Shown piece after piece: positions 11,963 through 25,927 of a DNA stretch of 64,000 nucleotides. The notes under the pieces were generated by a model that was not told where the DNA came from, ran no database searches, and worked only from the letters and a program-made list of their open reading frames with translations. Positions within the stretch are counted from its first letter, which is position 1; each line of letters begins with the position of its first letter. The DNA lies in assembly GCA_018398815.1 (NCBI GenBank), contig CM031610.1, positions 35,983,914 through 36,047,913 of the forward strand, read 5' to 3'. The position numbers and the translations under genes are program-made. Source of the DNA: Conus ventricosus. Its lineage: Eukaryota > Mollusca > Gastropoda > Neogastropoda > Conidae.

Positions 11963-14950
11963 TTCCATGGGATTACCAGACATCGATGGGCAGATGAAAT
12001 GAAGGACAAAGCCATACTGCGCCCAACCCTTTCCCCTTTTTCCCTTCCTTTCCCCCAATCCTTGTGATGGGTGTAAATGTGAATACCTTGTGGTCCACTG
12101 GGTAGGGGGAGCCAAGTACTACCCAATGGGCAACCCGGTCGTAAAGGCCTGCTCTCAAAGGGTTACGAGGAATGCAACAAAAAATAGATATGAACTCAGG
12201 AAGTCTCATAAATGAGGGGTGTTAACCGGACAAACACACGCTTCCCGAGCAGCATGCTTCCACTTCTAAATTCACCCTACATGTGACAAGAAAGTGAACA
12301 ATGTGCCCTGCCCTCTGCGTTTACTTGACTAGTTTTCGAGTCTTCGCTTTTCTGAGCCACACCCCCACATCATTTGTTCCCATGGTCAGGGTCACATATG
12401 GTTCTATTCGTCTTACCTTGGCGAGCTGTTCGTTGAGGAACCCTGGACCACCTTGCTAAGGAGATGGAAGGGAAATCCGAGTCAGATTTGCCGGGGTCAT
12501 GGTTGTAGCCCTAACAAGAGAAAGAGCTTGATGACGTTGCGTTTGTGGACCCTTGCCCAGACGGTTCAGCCCTCTGCCCGGTTCTACAGCAAACAAGGGG
12601 CAATACTTGAGTTTAGAGGACTGTATTCAAAATCGCATGGGTAACCTCCCTTTGAGAGCGTCTTTCTGTCAGATACAAAAGCCTATTATTGTTCAAATAT
12701 AGCTGAGTTTGTGCTTTATTTGGCCTGCAGACAATATGGGATGATTTCCAACTGAATTCAGTTTGATGTTTTAGAGGGGGAGGGATGGCACGTGTTAGGC
12801 AAGTGAGTGAGGTGTTGGAAGTTTTAAAGCCCCAAAATGGCGTAGTTTTGACGGCAATGCCAACTTTCAAGGTGATGATCGTGGTTTGTCGTCTGCCGCT
12901 GTTGCCCTCACAACTGACTGAGTAGGGGGGATTAGTGCGCTGTCTTTTATGATGTCATTAGAAAAGTGCAAGTTCAAGGTAACGTTCGGCTAGCAGATTT
13001 CGTCTTCACCATTTCTCACGATTCTGTGTGGAATTGTTTGTAAGATACATCACCAGTGTTCAGTGCAATCTTTGGCATGCCCTGTCGACTGAAATGGAGA
13101 CCCCAGCACTGTCATTCCTCCTTGGATTTGTTTTGCCAGAAAAGAGTATTAAAATGTCGGTCTCTCTCTCTCTCTCGCTCGCTCGCCTCTCTCTCTCTTC
13201 CCCTTTTTCTATACCCCCCCCCTCCTCCTCTTCGCTCAGTCCTCTATTTTCACTCCCGCCTCCCACCCCCCCTTTCTCCCTGTTTCTCTCTCTCTCTCAG
13301 AGTATAAGTCTCCTGCTGCCTCAGTGTCATCATACTCATCATTCCTAATTCTTTACAAAACATAAACGAAAAAATGCCCTCCCTACAAGATAATTATGGT
13401 GGATTGCAAAGTAAACAAAAAAACATACACTTACACTTGCACACATGCAAACTTTCACACCGAGTGTGTGCAAACACATATCGCAATCGGCAAAATTTGA
13501 TATACAAAAAACACCTATTCTTTTTTCTGACATGTTTTATTTTTCTGGAAAGTTTCTTTTTCTGCAAACATGGCATGGTATATACCTTGTGGACCACTAT
13601 GCAGTGATGTGATAATATTGCTACTTGACAGCCTTCTCAATCAGCAGCAGCAGTAACAACAGCTTTCACTCATACCTCACTCGCACCACACTCCATTCAA
13701 CCTCAGGTAACCTCAATAAAAACTTGTACACCAATCACTACAAGCACAAAGCGTACAACGTATCCACAGATACTTAGATTTACACCTTCAGTGACAAAAC
13801 ACAGGAAAAAAAATCATCATTCAATGATCAGATAACCTCATAACAACAAACCAAATACAACACCAGCTTCTCATATGGGTGATTAAGGGGCTTGCCAGTT
13901 TGCGGCTGTGATGCCAATGTCTGGATCATGTTGGGGGAAAAGAGGTTTTATGTCTCCAGTTTCCCCCTCTGTCTTTCAGTTCACATAAAAACTGAGAACA
14001 AAGCTTTGGGGAATGAATGTTGGTTATCCTTGAAGTCTTCAATGGGGATAGCTCACTTCAGCTGAAGATGTTCAGTTGCAAGGTTTCTGTTATTGTTGTT
14101 GCTATTGGGTTTTGTTTTTGAATCTGTTACTTTGTGTAATTTTTTTTTTGCACCTGTCAAAAACGGCATATGGCTTCAAACACAGAAAACTGAAAATGCT
14201 ATGAAATTCTCCAAGATTATTTGGTGAAAAACTCCTTTGAAAACTGGAAAGAAAAACAAAAATTGGCAAACACAGGGCCAGATTTTCAGTGTGGAAACTC
14301 GAAAAGCGATCTGCGTACATGAAAAAAAAAAAAATCACATTTAGAACATTAGCAGACCTAAAGTCTGAGGCACAGCAAACAAGGAATTTAGAACTCTACC
14401 CCCCACAAAAAAAAAAGAGAGATAAAAAAGCTGTCTGCATCAAAATGTTTCTGTCAGACTGATGTTTCGTAGTTAGTCTGCCAGCAAAGAAAATCTGGCT
14501 ATCACTAATTCTGCCGAATTTCCACAACTCTCCTGGTTCGGGAGACCGTCCTATCTAGCTTATTTGATATTTCTGTCTTTCTACACCTGTAAAGCTTAAT
14601 ATCAAACAAAAACAAACTGAAAGAAGAAAAAAAAGAAGAAAAGAACACAAAACAGAAACTGGAGATCCACTATGGAAAATTTCAATAGCAAATAAAAAAA
14701 AACTTTTGAATTTAAGGACCACAGATACATACAAACACAATTTTTTGTTGTTCCATTAAAAACATACATGGCAAAAAACAGGTTTTCTTGATGAATGGCA
14801 TTGACGTTGTTGTGTCATTTATCTCGACAGCCACTCTAAAACCGTCTTCCTGCACGTGAACATATACCAGTGATATTTTGTCCTGGTTTCAATGAAATAT
14901 GCATAAAGTTGCAAAGTGAGACGACTACAGGTGGAAATCTAAACAAATCT
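11963..14950. other. No gene seen; CT-rich and AT-rich intergenic sequence
   Basis: No recognisable exon. 13160-13300 is a degenerate CT/CCT-rich tract that gives Ser-Leu-Pro ORFs. The remainder is AT-rich with A and T homopolymers and no conserved coding motif on either strand. It may be intergenic or a long 3' untranslated region of an unseen gene. Confidence 0.5.
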
Positions 14951-15011
14951 GAAATAAATGTTAGCGAACCGCCAAGAAAAACATGGACAAACGAGTGACA
15001 AGACAAAACAC

Positions 15012-15042
15012 GACACGTTTCGACCTCCTAGGTCTTCTTCAG
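15012..15042 (-). ncRNA. Hammerhead-ribozyme-like motif (left arm, inverted copy)
   Basis: Mirror copy of the motif in the right arm. It has CTGAAGA, then a stem II hairpin (GACC with GGTC, one loop base changed), then GAAAC, then GTC. The two copies point outwards from the loop on opposite strands. Confidence 0.48.
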
Positions 15043-15069
15043 GCAAGATAAAAACTATTTGTATCTTGC

Positions 15070-15100
15070 CTGAAGAAGACCTATGAGGTCGAAACGTGTC
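15070..15100 (+). ncRNA. Hammerhead-ribozyme-like motif (right arm)
   Basis: The order is CTGAAGA, a short hairpin with GACC paired to GGTC (loop TATGA), then GAAAC, then a two-base loop and GTC. This follows the hammerhead plan CUGANGA - stem II - GAAA - very short stem III - UH cleavage site, as known from Penelope-like retroelements. One extra A lies before stem II. Stem I would involve TATCTTGC upstream. Folding was judged by eye only. Confidence 0.5.
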
Positions 15101-15391
15101 GTGTTTTGTCTTGTCACTCGTTTGTTCATGTTTTTCTTGGCGGTTCGCTAACATTTATTTAAGAAAATATACATAGTTCTTATCAATGGCTATGCCATAC
15201 TAATCCACAGTACAGTGAAAATGTAAAGCAGAAAACAGACAAACTCCTATAACTTCCAACTGAAGACAGCGCAACCTGCAAAATATCACATGCTCATGGC
15301 AAAATCTTGAGTGCATACAAGCATTTTATTCACCGCACAACCAGTTAGCAGAAGCTGACAGCTATCTTTCATATATTTAACGTGCTTCAGT

Positions 15392-15500
15392 AAATAAAGA
15401 ATAGCACTGATGCAATAGAAATAAAATGAAATAAAGAATAGCACTGATGCAATAGAAATAAAATAAAGAACTACTGATGCAATGGAAAAATAAATAAAGA
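15392..15500. repeat. Short tandem repeat, about 40 bp, three diverged copies
   Basis: The phrase AATAAAGAATAGCACTGATG with its following CAATAGAAATAAA is repeated twice and then a third time in shortened, diverged form. It looks like simple replication slippage in AT-rich DNA. Confidence 0.85.
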
Positions 15501-18500
15501 ACTATCAAGTACTCTATCTAAACATATTAGTAAATGTATCTGTATCCTTCAGAACATGAAAATTAACTTTGTCTAATTGTAAAATATCTGTGCGGAAATG
15601 TGGCTATATAACATCATTGGGTGGCCACAATCATTTTATACGTGCACACACATATCTTTCTTAACGCATATTCACGGAATGAACTTTTTTCTTGGTTTAT
15701 TACTGGAAGAGTGCAGAGTGTACATGTACGTCTATTTTCAAAGAAAAAAAAAGGCTTCCTACAAATGGTCTATATTTACATATAAATACAGACATATTTG
15801 ATCTTGTGTCCCAAGCTGAGCTCATTCTTGTGTCTTCATATCTCATGCAATCACATCAATATAAGTTATGCACATAACTCAGATATGGTTTTACCTAACA
15901 GACCTGTTTCGGAAAAAATCTGGGAAGATAACACGACTTTCCATTCCAAATGATGTTACTTTTTTCTATAATGGCAGGGTCACCATTGCAGAATGCATGC
16001 TCTGATACAAGATTACTTCTCCTTCTGATTCCTGAGCCTTGTCTTTTACATCAAAGCGCTGTTTTGCAGCCATTACAACTAGGCTCTTTTTCCAATGAAC
16101 TTAATCTTATGTTCATAATAAAAATGGGAAAAGTTTTCAATTGATAAGTACATTTGTTACTTGTTATGTCCATTTTCTATCCTTAAACCCCAGAGCATAG
16201 TACAGTCTTGATGAAAAGACAGAGTCCAGAACAGGCTGTAATGCAGATTCATTAGTGTTACTGGAATGAAAAGTACACAGGCAAATTTTCAACTAGTCCA
16301 TCTTACAGCTGGATAGCATGTCCGACTGTAAGCCTGAAAGATGCCAGTGCTGTGATTTACGTGTAGACAACAAATGAAGGCTCGGGACAGATATTTAACT
16401 TTTTTGAACGTGTATATAGGGGCATGTTCCTTACTTTTGGTTCTGTTTCCGTTGTTATTGTTGCTTAATATTGTGTAACCTGATCACAAGAAATCTTTCT
16501 CGGTGTAATTCAAGCTACATGGAGAGTATGTTACCTTGCTACTGTTCCATCATTTTTTTTCTGTCTGCTGGTTTCGTTTGTTTGCTCCCCTACCCAACCC
16601 CACCCTTGTGATCAAAGCCAATGATCGAGAACACATCCATTTGTGTTATGGATTCACTGACCTCTGCTCAATCCATGCTGCCAGTGGAACTTGGTTCATT
16701 ACTGCATCCCAAAGACTAAGTTGTCTCATTACTCTTAAGCTCTAATGGAGACAGAAAAAAAAACTTAAGTTTGTGCAAGAGATCCCAGATTCCCTCACAT
16801 TTTAGGTAAAAACATTGAGCCACTTCCACCTGCACAAGGAAGACAGTCAAATATCTGGAACTCAATATTTTCTTGCAATGTTATGTTTATCTGTAAAGAT
16901 CTGTATCTGTGTGCCATCTGTTGTTTACTGTTAATGTCCAATATTAACATCTGTCTGTAATGAGAAAGGCCTAAACATTCATAAATATCTATTAATTGGC
17001 TATATTTTGTGTGATGAATGCATTACCAATACTGCAGCAGTGAATGCTCAAACCAAGCTGCTAGATTATTACATGGTGTTCACCTTAGATCCTAAAGATA
17101 GGTATATCACTTAGTGTAGATTTTAGAGCTGTTTATATCTATAATGGAAAGACTTAAAAATTTGTAAAAAAAAAAAAAAAGCACTGAACTGAAGAGAAAG
17201 GCCATGCACTGGCATACTGAAGAGATGTAAACCAACCACGGAACTGACAAGGAAGGCATGCACTGCTCTGAGCATCCTTAGCATTATGTTGCCCCTGTGT
17301 TCATGGTGGAACTATGGGCAAACCAGTAGAATCCAATGCCCATTTCACTCGCGTGGCCCACCCACATCATGCCCTGCATGCCTCAATCACTGCAGGCTGC
17401 ACTGCAACGTATCTACACCCATCCTCCTCCCCTCCTCAGTCACACAAACAGAAACACACAAAAAAGTGTTATTGGTGGACATCTGTTGGATGCCTACTGG
17501 CAAGAGTGATGCTTCACAGTCGGTAGCTGCTCAAAACACTGATAAAATGAACACTTCATCTGCAGTCATTTGCAATCAGTTTGACTAATGAACCCCTGAA
17601 AAGGCTTTGTGAGACTGGCTGGACTTTAGAAGAGCTGAATCTTGGCACTGTGTTCAGGTAAACTGCGGGTTGAAAATGCTGTGCTACACAGCGAGCTGTG
17701 TTCGGTCGGTCTGCTTTCATGTTAACCTGAGTGAAAGTTCCTTTCTCATTTGCTTTGCAACTGATCATCTTGTCACTCATGCGCGGAACATTGTGCATCA
17801 CATAGCATTTGTGTAATTGTTTTCTTTTAATTTTTACAACAGTCATAATTGGTGTCAAGATTTGTTGCTGAAGATATACCAGAAATCGTAATTTCTATGT
17901 ACACAAACTTTTTTCCCCATTCCCTCCCTGATCAAATAGAAATGGAAAGATAAAAACACATATAACTAGAAACGAGGAATTTTTGGAAAAAATTAGAGCA
18001 CAGACATAATAATCAGAGACAGGAATGACATGTTACAACACAAATGATAAGGCTATACTGGCAGTTAATTGACTTGGACAGAAAATGCAGTTAATCCATG
18101 CCATAAAGCTTAGATCATTAGTTTTAATAATGTCTGCAACAACAACAAAACACTGATCTTTATCATATCAACCGTTGGTAAAACCATCTAAATACAAAAG
18201 TGGCATATGGAGTAAGAAATAAGTCCCAGCAGCAACAGAGAAGAGAAATATTTAATAGATCTGGAGAATGACTGGATGTAAATTAGTTAACTTTGAATCA
18301 AAAGCAACTGAAAAACACACTAGGAGTGATCATAATCACAACAGCCAACAACTGAGATTTAAAGTCTAAAAACAGGTGAGGTCTACCAACTCAACAAAGC
18401 ATGGTTGGAACAAAAGAGAGAAGGAAAAGGAAAATTGTGGGCTGTTGGGCACAAAACTAAGAGATGAACTTTCACCTGAGAACCTTTCAACCAGGGAAAA

Positions 18501-19386
18501 AAAGTGCCTTACACAGTAACAAAATGAGTAATCTTCCCAGCTTATCAGTTGGAGACTGGGGATGCTTAGTAATCTATAGCAATTCCTGACTGGCACGATA
18601 AGGGGAATGCAATGTCATATACAGTTATAGAATTCATTTTTTCTGTAACACAATAAATTCATCATGATTGAATTTTCCATTGACACATGGTTCATTAATA
18701 AATTGGGGCAAAAAATTTTTTTTCATTCACTTCAACATTCATAGTTTAAGACTCTAGAACTGCTTCTATGTTTCAATGCAAATTATGACTTGAGTGTGTG
18801 CACATTATCAAACATGTTTCTTGCAATTATGTTAATTTATTTGGCTTTGGTATTAGATATTTCAGATTAATTTTGTTTGCTAAAACTTTTACCTGAAGAT
18901 TTCATCTACCACTTGCCTTGATGTAAATTAATTCATCAACTCATGGTGTCTGAAAATACCACGAAAGACTCAATAAATCACCTAATTTCGCTCAAAGAAA
19001 AAAAACATACAAGAAGGAAACGACTTTTAACTTCTCTCTCCCTATTACTAATTATGTATTCTAGGTTAAGCAGTAACCGTGGCCGATTCAAACTGAGATT
19101 TGACATGCTGCCTCTTAAAGGATGCAGGTGGACTTTCGCATCCAACAGAGACTGGGTGGCAGGTGGAAAAGTGTTAGCAATGGCAAGAAGCCTGGCTGCC
19201 TTAGTGGATAAAGCACTGTAACCCACTGCTTTATTTTTCCGTCCCCCGCGAGACACTTGGTGAAAGGGCGAACAGACAAGCCTTACACATTTCTAATCCA
19301 ACATTTTTGTGCTTAGTCTGCGCAGGAGCATGTATCAAACTTGTGTACTAGTTAACTAGGGGAAATTAATACACATAGAAAGTGAT
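15501..19386. other. No gene seen; AT-rich intergenic sequence
   Basis: No conserved coding motif on either strand. A weak tRNA A-box-like stretch (GCCTTAGTGGATAAAGCACTG, about 19195-19216) may be a SINE relic but lacks a convincing B-box. The 100-codon ORFs near 17286-17858 overlap on opposite strands and have no family resemblance. Confidence 0.5.
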
Positions 19387-19470
19387 GACGTTATTTTTTG
19401 CACAATGTTGTGTGTGTTGTCATTGTTGTTGACGTTATTTTTGCACAATGTTGTGTGTGTTGTCATTGTT
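19387..19470. repeat. Tandem duplication, about 42 bp x 2
   Basis: The segment GACGTTATTTTTTGCACAAT and the following GTTGTGTGTGTTGTCATTGTT occur twice in direct succession, differing by one T in a homopolymer. Confidence 0.92.
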
Positions 19471-22249
19471 CTAATATTGCCTGACCACTTGCGTACAACT
19501 TTCATGCCGTATCTACGTTATGTACAGGAAAATGAACCAGTCGAGTTTCGGTATTAAAGAATGTCAGGAATTCGCCAATTCAGTCCATCTCAAGAGCGCA
19601 GAATGTATAACATTTTCATGACAACCACTAATTATCAAACCGACAGCCCCATTTGTAATGGCCGCTCAACAATGCCGAACACATTGCTGCCAGACCAGCT
19701 GTGCACAGATGACATTCAGTTCGCCGAATACAGCGCGGTTAGCTGGCTGGTGGGGAGTGGCCTGCAGAAACACCCCTTTTCCCTGACCTGCATTCACGGC
19801 TTGGTCTGCAGCTGAGGGCGAGCAGTAAACTCCCCTGCCTCTCAAAACTAAGTAACTTGCTCTGAACAGCCGTGTACCCAGTTCATACCCACCTGAGGCA
19901 GCCTGGCTAGTCTTCATCTCTGCAGACCCTATCCCCTTCAAGTACTTTGGCTCATACTTTCCAACAAGATCCCAAGGTGTGAATGCAAGCAGCTACAACA
20001 CATGTTCAATCCATTTCGTCCTTCCTAGAAGAGCAGGCATTCAATCAGCGAGGTATATAGCACACACACATAGCCTGCATATTGGTGTCATATTTAGACA
20101 TCGTCGACAATGACTAGCTGCCTTAATGGTGAATTTACAAACGATCGTATGCAGAAAAATCTTCGCCGTTGGTGAGCCTCAAAGCTCTTGTTGGTACACG
20201 GAAAGTGAAGCAAAATCACCTGCAAAAACCTTGATTAGAATTATCTTAATCCCATCATTTCTTACAAGAATGTATGTACTTGAACTATGCTTCTGTCAGA
20301 AAGGAGTTGCATATAAGTATGACAGCAAAGTTTTACTAGTTTAGACTGTGAGTGTATGTGTGTGTGTGAGTGTGGGAAATTTTTTTGCAGTGGGTCTTAT
20401 TTTATTTTTTTTCTTTAATGTAATAAATGAGCCAGTCAATGTGCATATCAAGATTCTGTCCCTTTTCTTATCAACTTCAATAGCAATACGTATTTTAGCT
20501 TCACTGTAGCTACAGCCCTGCCAACCAAACGGAACCCCTTAAGTGTGGTCACAACCTAGAAAAAAGTGCTATTTAACAAAAACAAAACACAAAAAAAGAC
20601 AAATACAGCAGAATTATCTACAACAAAACTGTAGATCAATTCATAACATGATATCCAAATTACTGTATCCTTATGTCAGTTAAACAGAAACTCTTCTGCA
20701 GACATTTTGTTTTCCACTTTGATTCTTCATGCCAGATTTGTTAAAAATCAATAATAAATATTACGGCGCAAAAGAAAAATAATAGATCATATGGACAGAG
20801 ACATTACAGAATGAACAGCTCTGAAAAGTGCGTTCACATCATCACAACTTGGTCACCAGATCAAAACAAACAAAAATAGCGTGTCACCAATGGTTAGAAA
20901 AGAATAAATGTTTAGACTTTTCGACTAAAAGACAGGTGAACGAGTGGTGCCACAAGGGCCGAAAATACAGCAGACCATGGTAGACAAAGGTTACAAAATT
21001 TAAATGACAGACTCATAGATGGGGACATTAGTAAAGCAAACTTTGTAGAGGACCAGTGGATAACCAGTATATCATTTTTTTTCTTTTTGCCATCTCCTCT
21101 TCCATGCCACTTCAGTGACGTTATTGTTCCACCACTCTCTGTTCACAGCTATATCCTGGCTTGTCCCATCACAGCCTTAACACCAGCAGTCCTCAACAGT
21201 CGATGACAAGTCGCCTTGAGGCAACTTACCTGAGGAGACACTGCACTACTGCTGGGTCACTTCAGTAGTTTCATTGGCACCTGTTCTGATTTTACATACA
21301 CAAGACACAACCTGCTCATGACAATAACTGCATAGCCATGGAGCCAATATGAATGGAGTCCCCCTCTAAAGGGCACCACCACATTCCTCCAACATTTTCC
21401 ATGGACTCGCTGATACTGGCAACTTTGAGATGAACTCACCCATGGCATAGACATGGAAAAGAAATTGGAACCAAGGTCACCACTATGAGTGAAGGGCATG
21501 AACAGCCTCAGAATTCATATTGTTTTTTATGCTGAACATTGACGATGAGGATGATGAAGATGAAGATATGGAGTCCTTTTCTGGTCTGAGACTAAGTTAC
21601 AGCGCTGTACAGTACTTCTTATCCCAGAGTCAACGAGGCCCAAGAGATAGATGCACTTACAGTGTTCATTCAGGAAATTGGATCAGCACACTCAGAGACC
21701 TACTATTCAGTGGATAAAAATCAACTGTTGTTCTAATCCTCCCACTGAGCCCATGGCAAACTCAATTCTGGGTAGGTGCCAGCAGGGGCTGAAGTATCCC
21801 ACAAATAAATCAAGCTTATTTGAATTGAACATACAACCTTCCAGCCACAAAAGGCAATTTACATGCATACTGAAAGACCCCACCATTCCTTCATGGGCTT
21901 GACAAAGAATGAAGATGATCCTAATCTAAATGCCTGCGATTCATTACAATGTGATTCTCTTATCAGGCATACATTCCACAGAACACACCCAAATGCATTC
22001 AGGAATCAGAGAAATAGTATCACCCATTAAATATAAGTTCCAATGAGGAAAACAAACCTTATAAAACAAAGACAAGAAACACACATCTTCAACGGTGATC
22101 TTCCAAGATCATTTGTTTTTTGGGGTCCCCCCCCCCCCCACCTCCCCCCCCCCTCCCCTGTTTCATAACATCACAATGCCTCAACATTCTTGGTTAACGA
22201 TCAGCACACACACAAACACGCACACATGATGCACAAAGAGGCACGTTAT
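19471..22249. other. No gene seen; intergenic sequence
   Basis: AT-rich DNA with no recognised exon. A C-rich tract lies at about 22127-22157. The 21050-21500 stretch has moderate GC and could be an old interspersed repeat, but I do not recognise it. Confidence 0.45.
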
Positions 22250-22345
22250 TTTTCGGTAGGAACTGCATAAACAACTGCCATAGTTAGCCCTGATGTGGCC
22301 CTTTGCGGTCGGCTGGGCTATAAGCAACACTATCTTATCTTAACT
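22250..22345 (+). repeat. SINE 3'-end fragment (gastropod-type tail)
   Basis: It contains GCCCTGATGTGGCCCTTTGC, GGTCGGCTGGGCTATAAGCA and ACACTATCTTATC. I recall this kind of ending (GTGGCC...GCGGTCGGCTGG...AAGCAAC) from mollusc tRNA-derived SINEs. The same tail appears inverted at about 30255-30298. Confidence 0.6.
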
Positions 22346-24174
22346 GCCATAGTACACACCTAAAGAGGCCATTATTCTATATAAGTATGGTACACACAAC
22401 TGCCACTTCAACATAATGACGATTCCCTGTGGACTGTAGTTCGAGAAGCTCCCTACCTGGGTGTAGCTGTGTCTGATGAAATGGGAGGTGGGGGGGGGAG
22501 GGGAGGAAGGGAGGCAGAATGAGCAACATGGGAGCAATGCAACGGAGAAGGCAAAACATGACTGGGCAAAAAATTCCACACACTTACGCATTACAAAGAA
22601 AATGTCCACAGGTGTAAACACTGTTCCTACACGCACATGGTTCCAAAGGCTCACTTTTAAACAAACAACAACTTAAAACAAAGGCATAGCTCTTAACTTC
22701 TTTCAAGAACACACTGCTTTTCTGCTACCAAAATTCACATACCTGTTTGTCAATCACACTTCTTTTTTCTTTAATAATACTAATTTTTAATCACTCAAAA
22801 ATGCATACTACTTGTCATTCAAACACATTCTTCTGTCAATCAAAGACACTTGTCCTTGAAACATATCTTTCGCCATAAAAACATACTTCAGTCACCAATG
22901 TACTCTTACTTTTGTCATTTACATATTTTGTCACTCAAAACATTCTTCAGTTCTGTTTTATTTGCATAGCCCAGCTGTACATAGGACATTTTCAGGGCTG
23001 TCATCACACAGGAATATGTTTCTATCCTGAAAAAAAAAAAAAGCAGCTAACACATCTACATAAACGCAACAATTCATACCATGGCAGCTAACTACTGACA
23101 TTATCAAGGTGGATAAAACAAGGCTTTGATGAGGGCGCCACCTCTTGGCTTCCTTTTTCACTCCCAGTATAGAATAGGGAGAAAATGAAAGTCGTTTAAG
23201 TGAAGCAAAAGAATGCACATGTAGGCGACAACGCTGCAGAATGGACAAATGCAATTTGTAACACAAATCCACCTGTTCACCAGATTACAACAACAAAGCT
23301 GGTATGTTGTTGTTGTTGTTGTTGTCGTACCCTGGCTAAAAGACTCCAGGGATCATCCGAACAGCCAAAGCACTTGAACACTATGGTACAAATGCATCAG
23401 CTACGGATGAGAATATTACATGTGTGACCGTTTTTGATTACCCCGCCACATGGGCAGCCACACTCTGACTTCGGGGAAAGCTGTGACCATCCAAAAAAAA
23501 AAAAATTTCAAAAGCAAAGACAGGGCCATGAAAGCAAAACATACAACATTTTTCAAACTTCTTTCGTCACTTAAATACCCTTCTTTGGCACGCATGCAAA
23601 CGTTTTGTTATCAACCAAGACTCTTCCTATGTTGAAATAAAAATGATAATGTGAACTGCCAGCATTATTAAACATAGACCACAGACACCTTGGACCAACA
23701 TTTTTTCATGCTAATTTAATCTGATGATCAATCTCAAATACAAGAATTAGCATGCACGAGCAACCGCACATTCAAGTAAACATGTTATACACACACAACA
23801 CACGAGTGTCCACACTCAAAAAGTTCTTTAACAATGACAGTCATTTTAAAAATCAGAAACATAATTAAATAAGCGAATCACAAAATGTACTGCATGGCTT
23901 CTTTTGAAATCTGCACATTTCTTTTTAACATTCACACAATTGCTATCACACTTACTAACACCCTTTTTCCCTTACTTTTTTCATGGCAACAGGCATAGAA
24001 GTGCATCCCAAGACAAGAAAAGCTGTAACAGAGTCTCGCAAAAATTCTCTGCGATACATTAACTCTGCTGTAACTCATACAAAGAAACAAGACTCGCCTG
24101 AGAAAATAATGCCCTCCCAAAACGCAGAGTTCAGAACGGAAACAGACCGTGTAAACCCCTAGAGTTATCTTCCC

Positions 24175-24440
24175 TAAAGTTGTCTTCTTCAGAGAAATAC
24201 CTCATGAAAACCTGAAAGGCATTCAGGAGAGCGCAGACCTCCACCAAGGTCAGAGCTCTGAACTTCATTCAAACCCTAACTCACAGACTCCATCACACAG
24301 CCTCCAAACCATTCTTGGATCCGCACTTTGATCCAGATCTGCACCAAACATTTATCATTCTCAATCTGTCCAGCGAGTTTTGTTCAAACTGCTTTTGTAG
24401 TTTTGGCATAAACTCGCTGACAAACAGACAGATAACTTGA
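24175..24440 (-). repeat. Interspersed repeat with conserved GGAGGTCTGCGCTCTCC motif
   Basis: On the minus strand this has GGTGGAGGTCTGCGCTCTCC followed by TGAATGCC; the other end reads CTGTTTGTCAGCGAGTTTATG. The phrase is common in fish and invertebrate genomes as part of a dispersed retroelement tail. I cannot assign the family with certainty. About 265 bp are recognisable. Confidence 0.55.
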
Positions 24441-25627
24441 AAGTAAAGCTTCCTTGAAAGAAGTAAAGAAAAAAAAAAAAGACAAACTGAGTAAGACAGA
24501 CTGCAAGTAATCCATAAAAATTTGAAAACACCCTCAATTCTGCAGCTCTATGACAATAGACAAGTTATCAACACAAGACATTGTAAACATCAAGCAGCGT
24601 TAGGAATTTAGATTTGAAAAAGAAAAAAAAAACATACTCAAGAAGAGGAGAGGGCGGTATTGTGCTCACACGCTATGCAGTCAATACTGAGGTTAAACTT
24701 CGCACAAAAAGATCGGTAAAGTTATGTTCTGAAATCATGCGTGGGATACCTCCTAAAAGCATGAAACAAGAGAAAGCATACCCAAAATATATTCATAGTA
24801 AATTTACAGCAAACTTTTTAACTGGACAATACAATTAGCTTTGATCTCAAGAGAAACACATTTTCTGACATTTTTCTTCTACTCTGACTAAAAGCAGTAC
24901 TTTTTCATCATCAGGACAACGTGTACATGTTCATTCAATCAACTGGTAAGAACCATACACAAGTTACATATTGACTTGTGACAACCAAGATGCTCCATGT
25001 ATTTAAAACCTTATTTCTAGCTGTTGTTTCCAAAACAAAACAAAAAAAGCTAACAAAACCTCCCAATACTTCAAAGTACAAATATTCAAATTGGGGGTGT
25101 AATGTTTAAATTCTACCATCCCTCTTGAAGAACTTTACTTAAAGATATGAAATCCCTTTCATTTTACTTACTGAAAAATACTGCAAAGGACACACCTTAT
25201 CATCGGTAAAATGGTTTAAATCCATTTAAATGTCGAGCTTTACTAACCTTCACAAATTAATATCTATACAATAATCAGCAGCTCAGTTTCTGAACTTTCA
25301 CTCATAAAAACTCAAACTACACATACTCTGATAATGACAGACAAAAACTTCTTATCTGCACTAAAGTTGCAGTCAGTTCATGAATGTAAAAACAGTTCAG
25401 ACACATACAGTCTCCTCCACCTTCCCCTCTGTTCCCCCCCCCACCCCCAGTCCAAAAATCAAACAATTTCAAGTAACTCTATAAAGCCCTATACAAAGAC
25501 GAAAAGACAGAGAAAGGGAGAGATTTAATGAATTCATAAGAAGAATGACAGCTCAGGAAAGACTACCTCATTTATTATGTTTTGAAAAAAATGTGCTAAA
25601 GTGGAATTAGAACACTGTACCAGTCAA

Positions 25628-25645
25628 AGTCTCTCTCTCTCTCTT

Positions 25646-25711
<66 letters not shown>
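25628..25711. repeat. Compound microsatellite (CT)n-(CA)n
   Basis: A CT run with one T insertion passes into an uninterrupted CA run of about 55 bp. The overlapping Ser-Leu/Thr-His ORF is spurious. Confidence 0.97.
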
Positions 25712-25712
<1 letters not shown>

Positions 25713-25927
25713 ACTTTCATCGAGGAATGGAAGACATACACACTCGACTTACACACATTTCAACAAGCACACAAACATCTGCCCATACACACCTGCCACT
25801 AACACCACACTCAGCTGTTCATTCACAGTAGCAAATCACTTCACCATATAAAGTACATATTACGCTGTACATTTTTAAAGTCTCTGTTTTGTTGTAGTAT
25901 TTCCACAACACCACTACACTTGGCAAT

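Larger units (their letters stand above)
14952..15160. repeat. 209-bp near-perfect palindrome
   Basis: Arms 14952-15050 and 15063-15160 are reverse complements apart from about two mismatches (one in the ACATGGACAA / ACATGAACAA region, one in the CCTCCTAGG / CCTATGAGG region). They are separated by an AT-rich loop of about 12 bp. Each arm carries a hammerhead-like core pointing away from the loop. Near-identity of the arms suggests recent formation or gene conversion between them. Confidence 0.95.

Noticed and set aside
14939..15154. 71-codon ORF across the palindrome
   Set aside because: It is the reading of the two inverted arms. Residues mirror the palindrome and no family matches.
19170..19220. 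tRNA gene
   Set aside because: Only an A-box-like stretch is present. There is no B-box or cloverleaf. At most a SINE relic.
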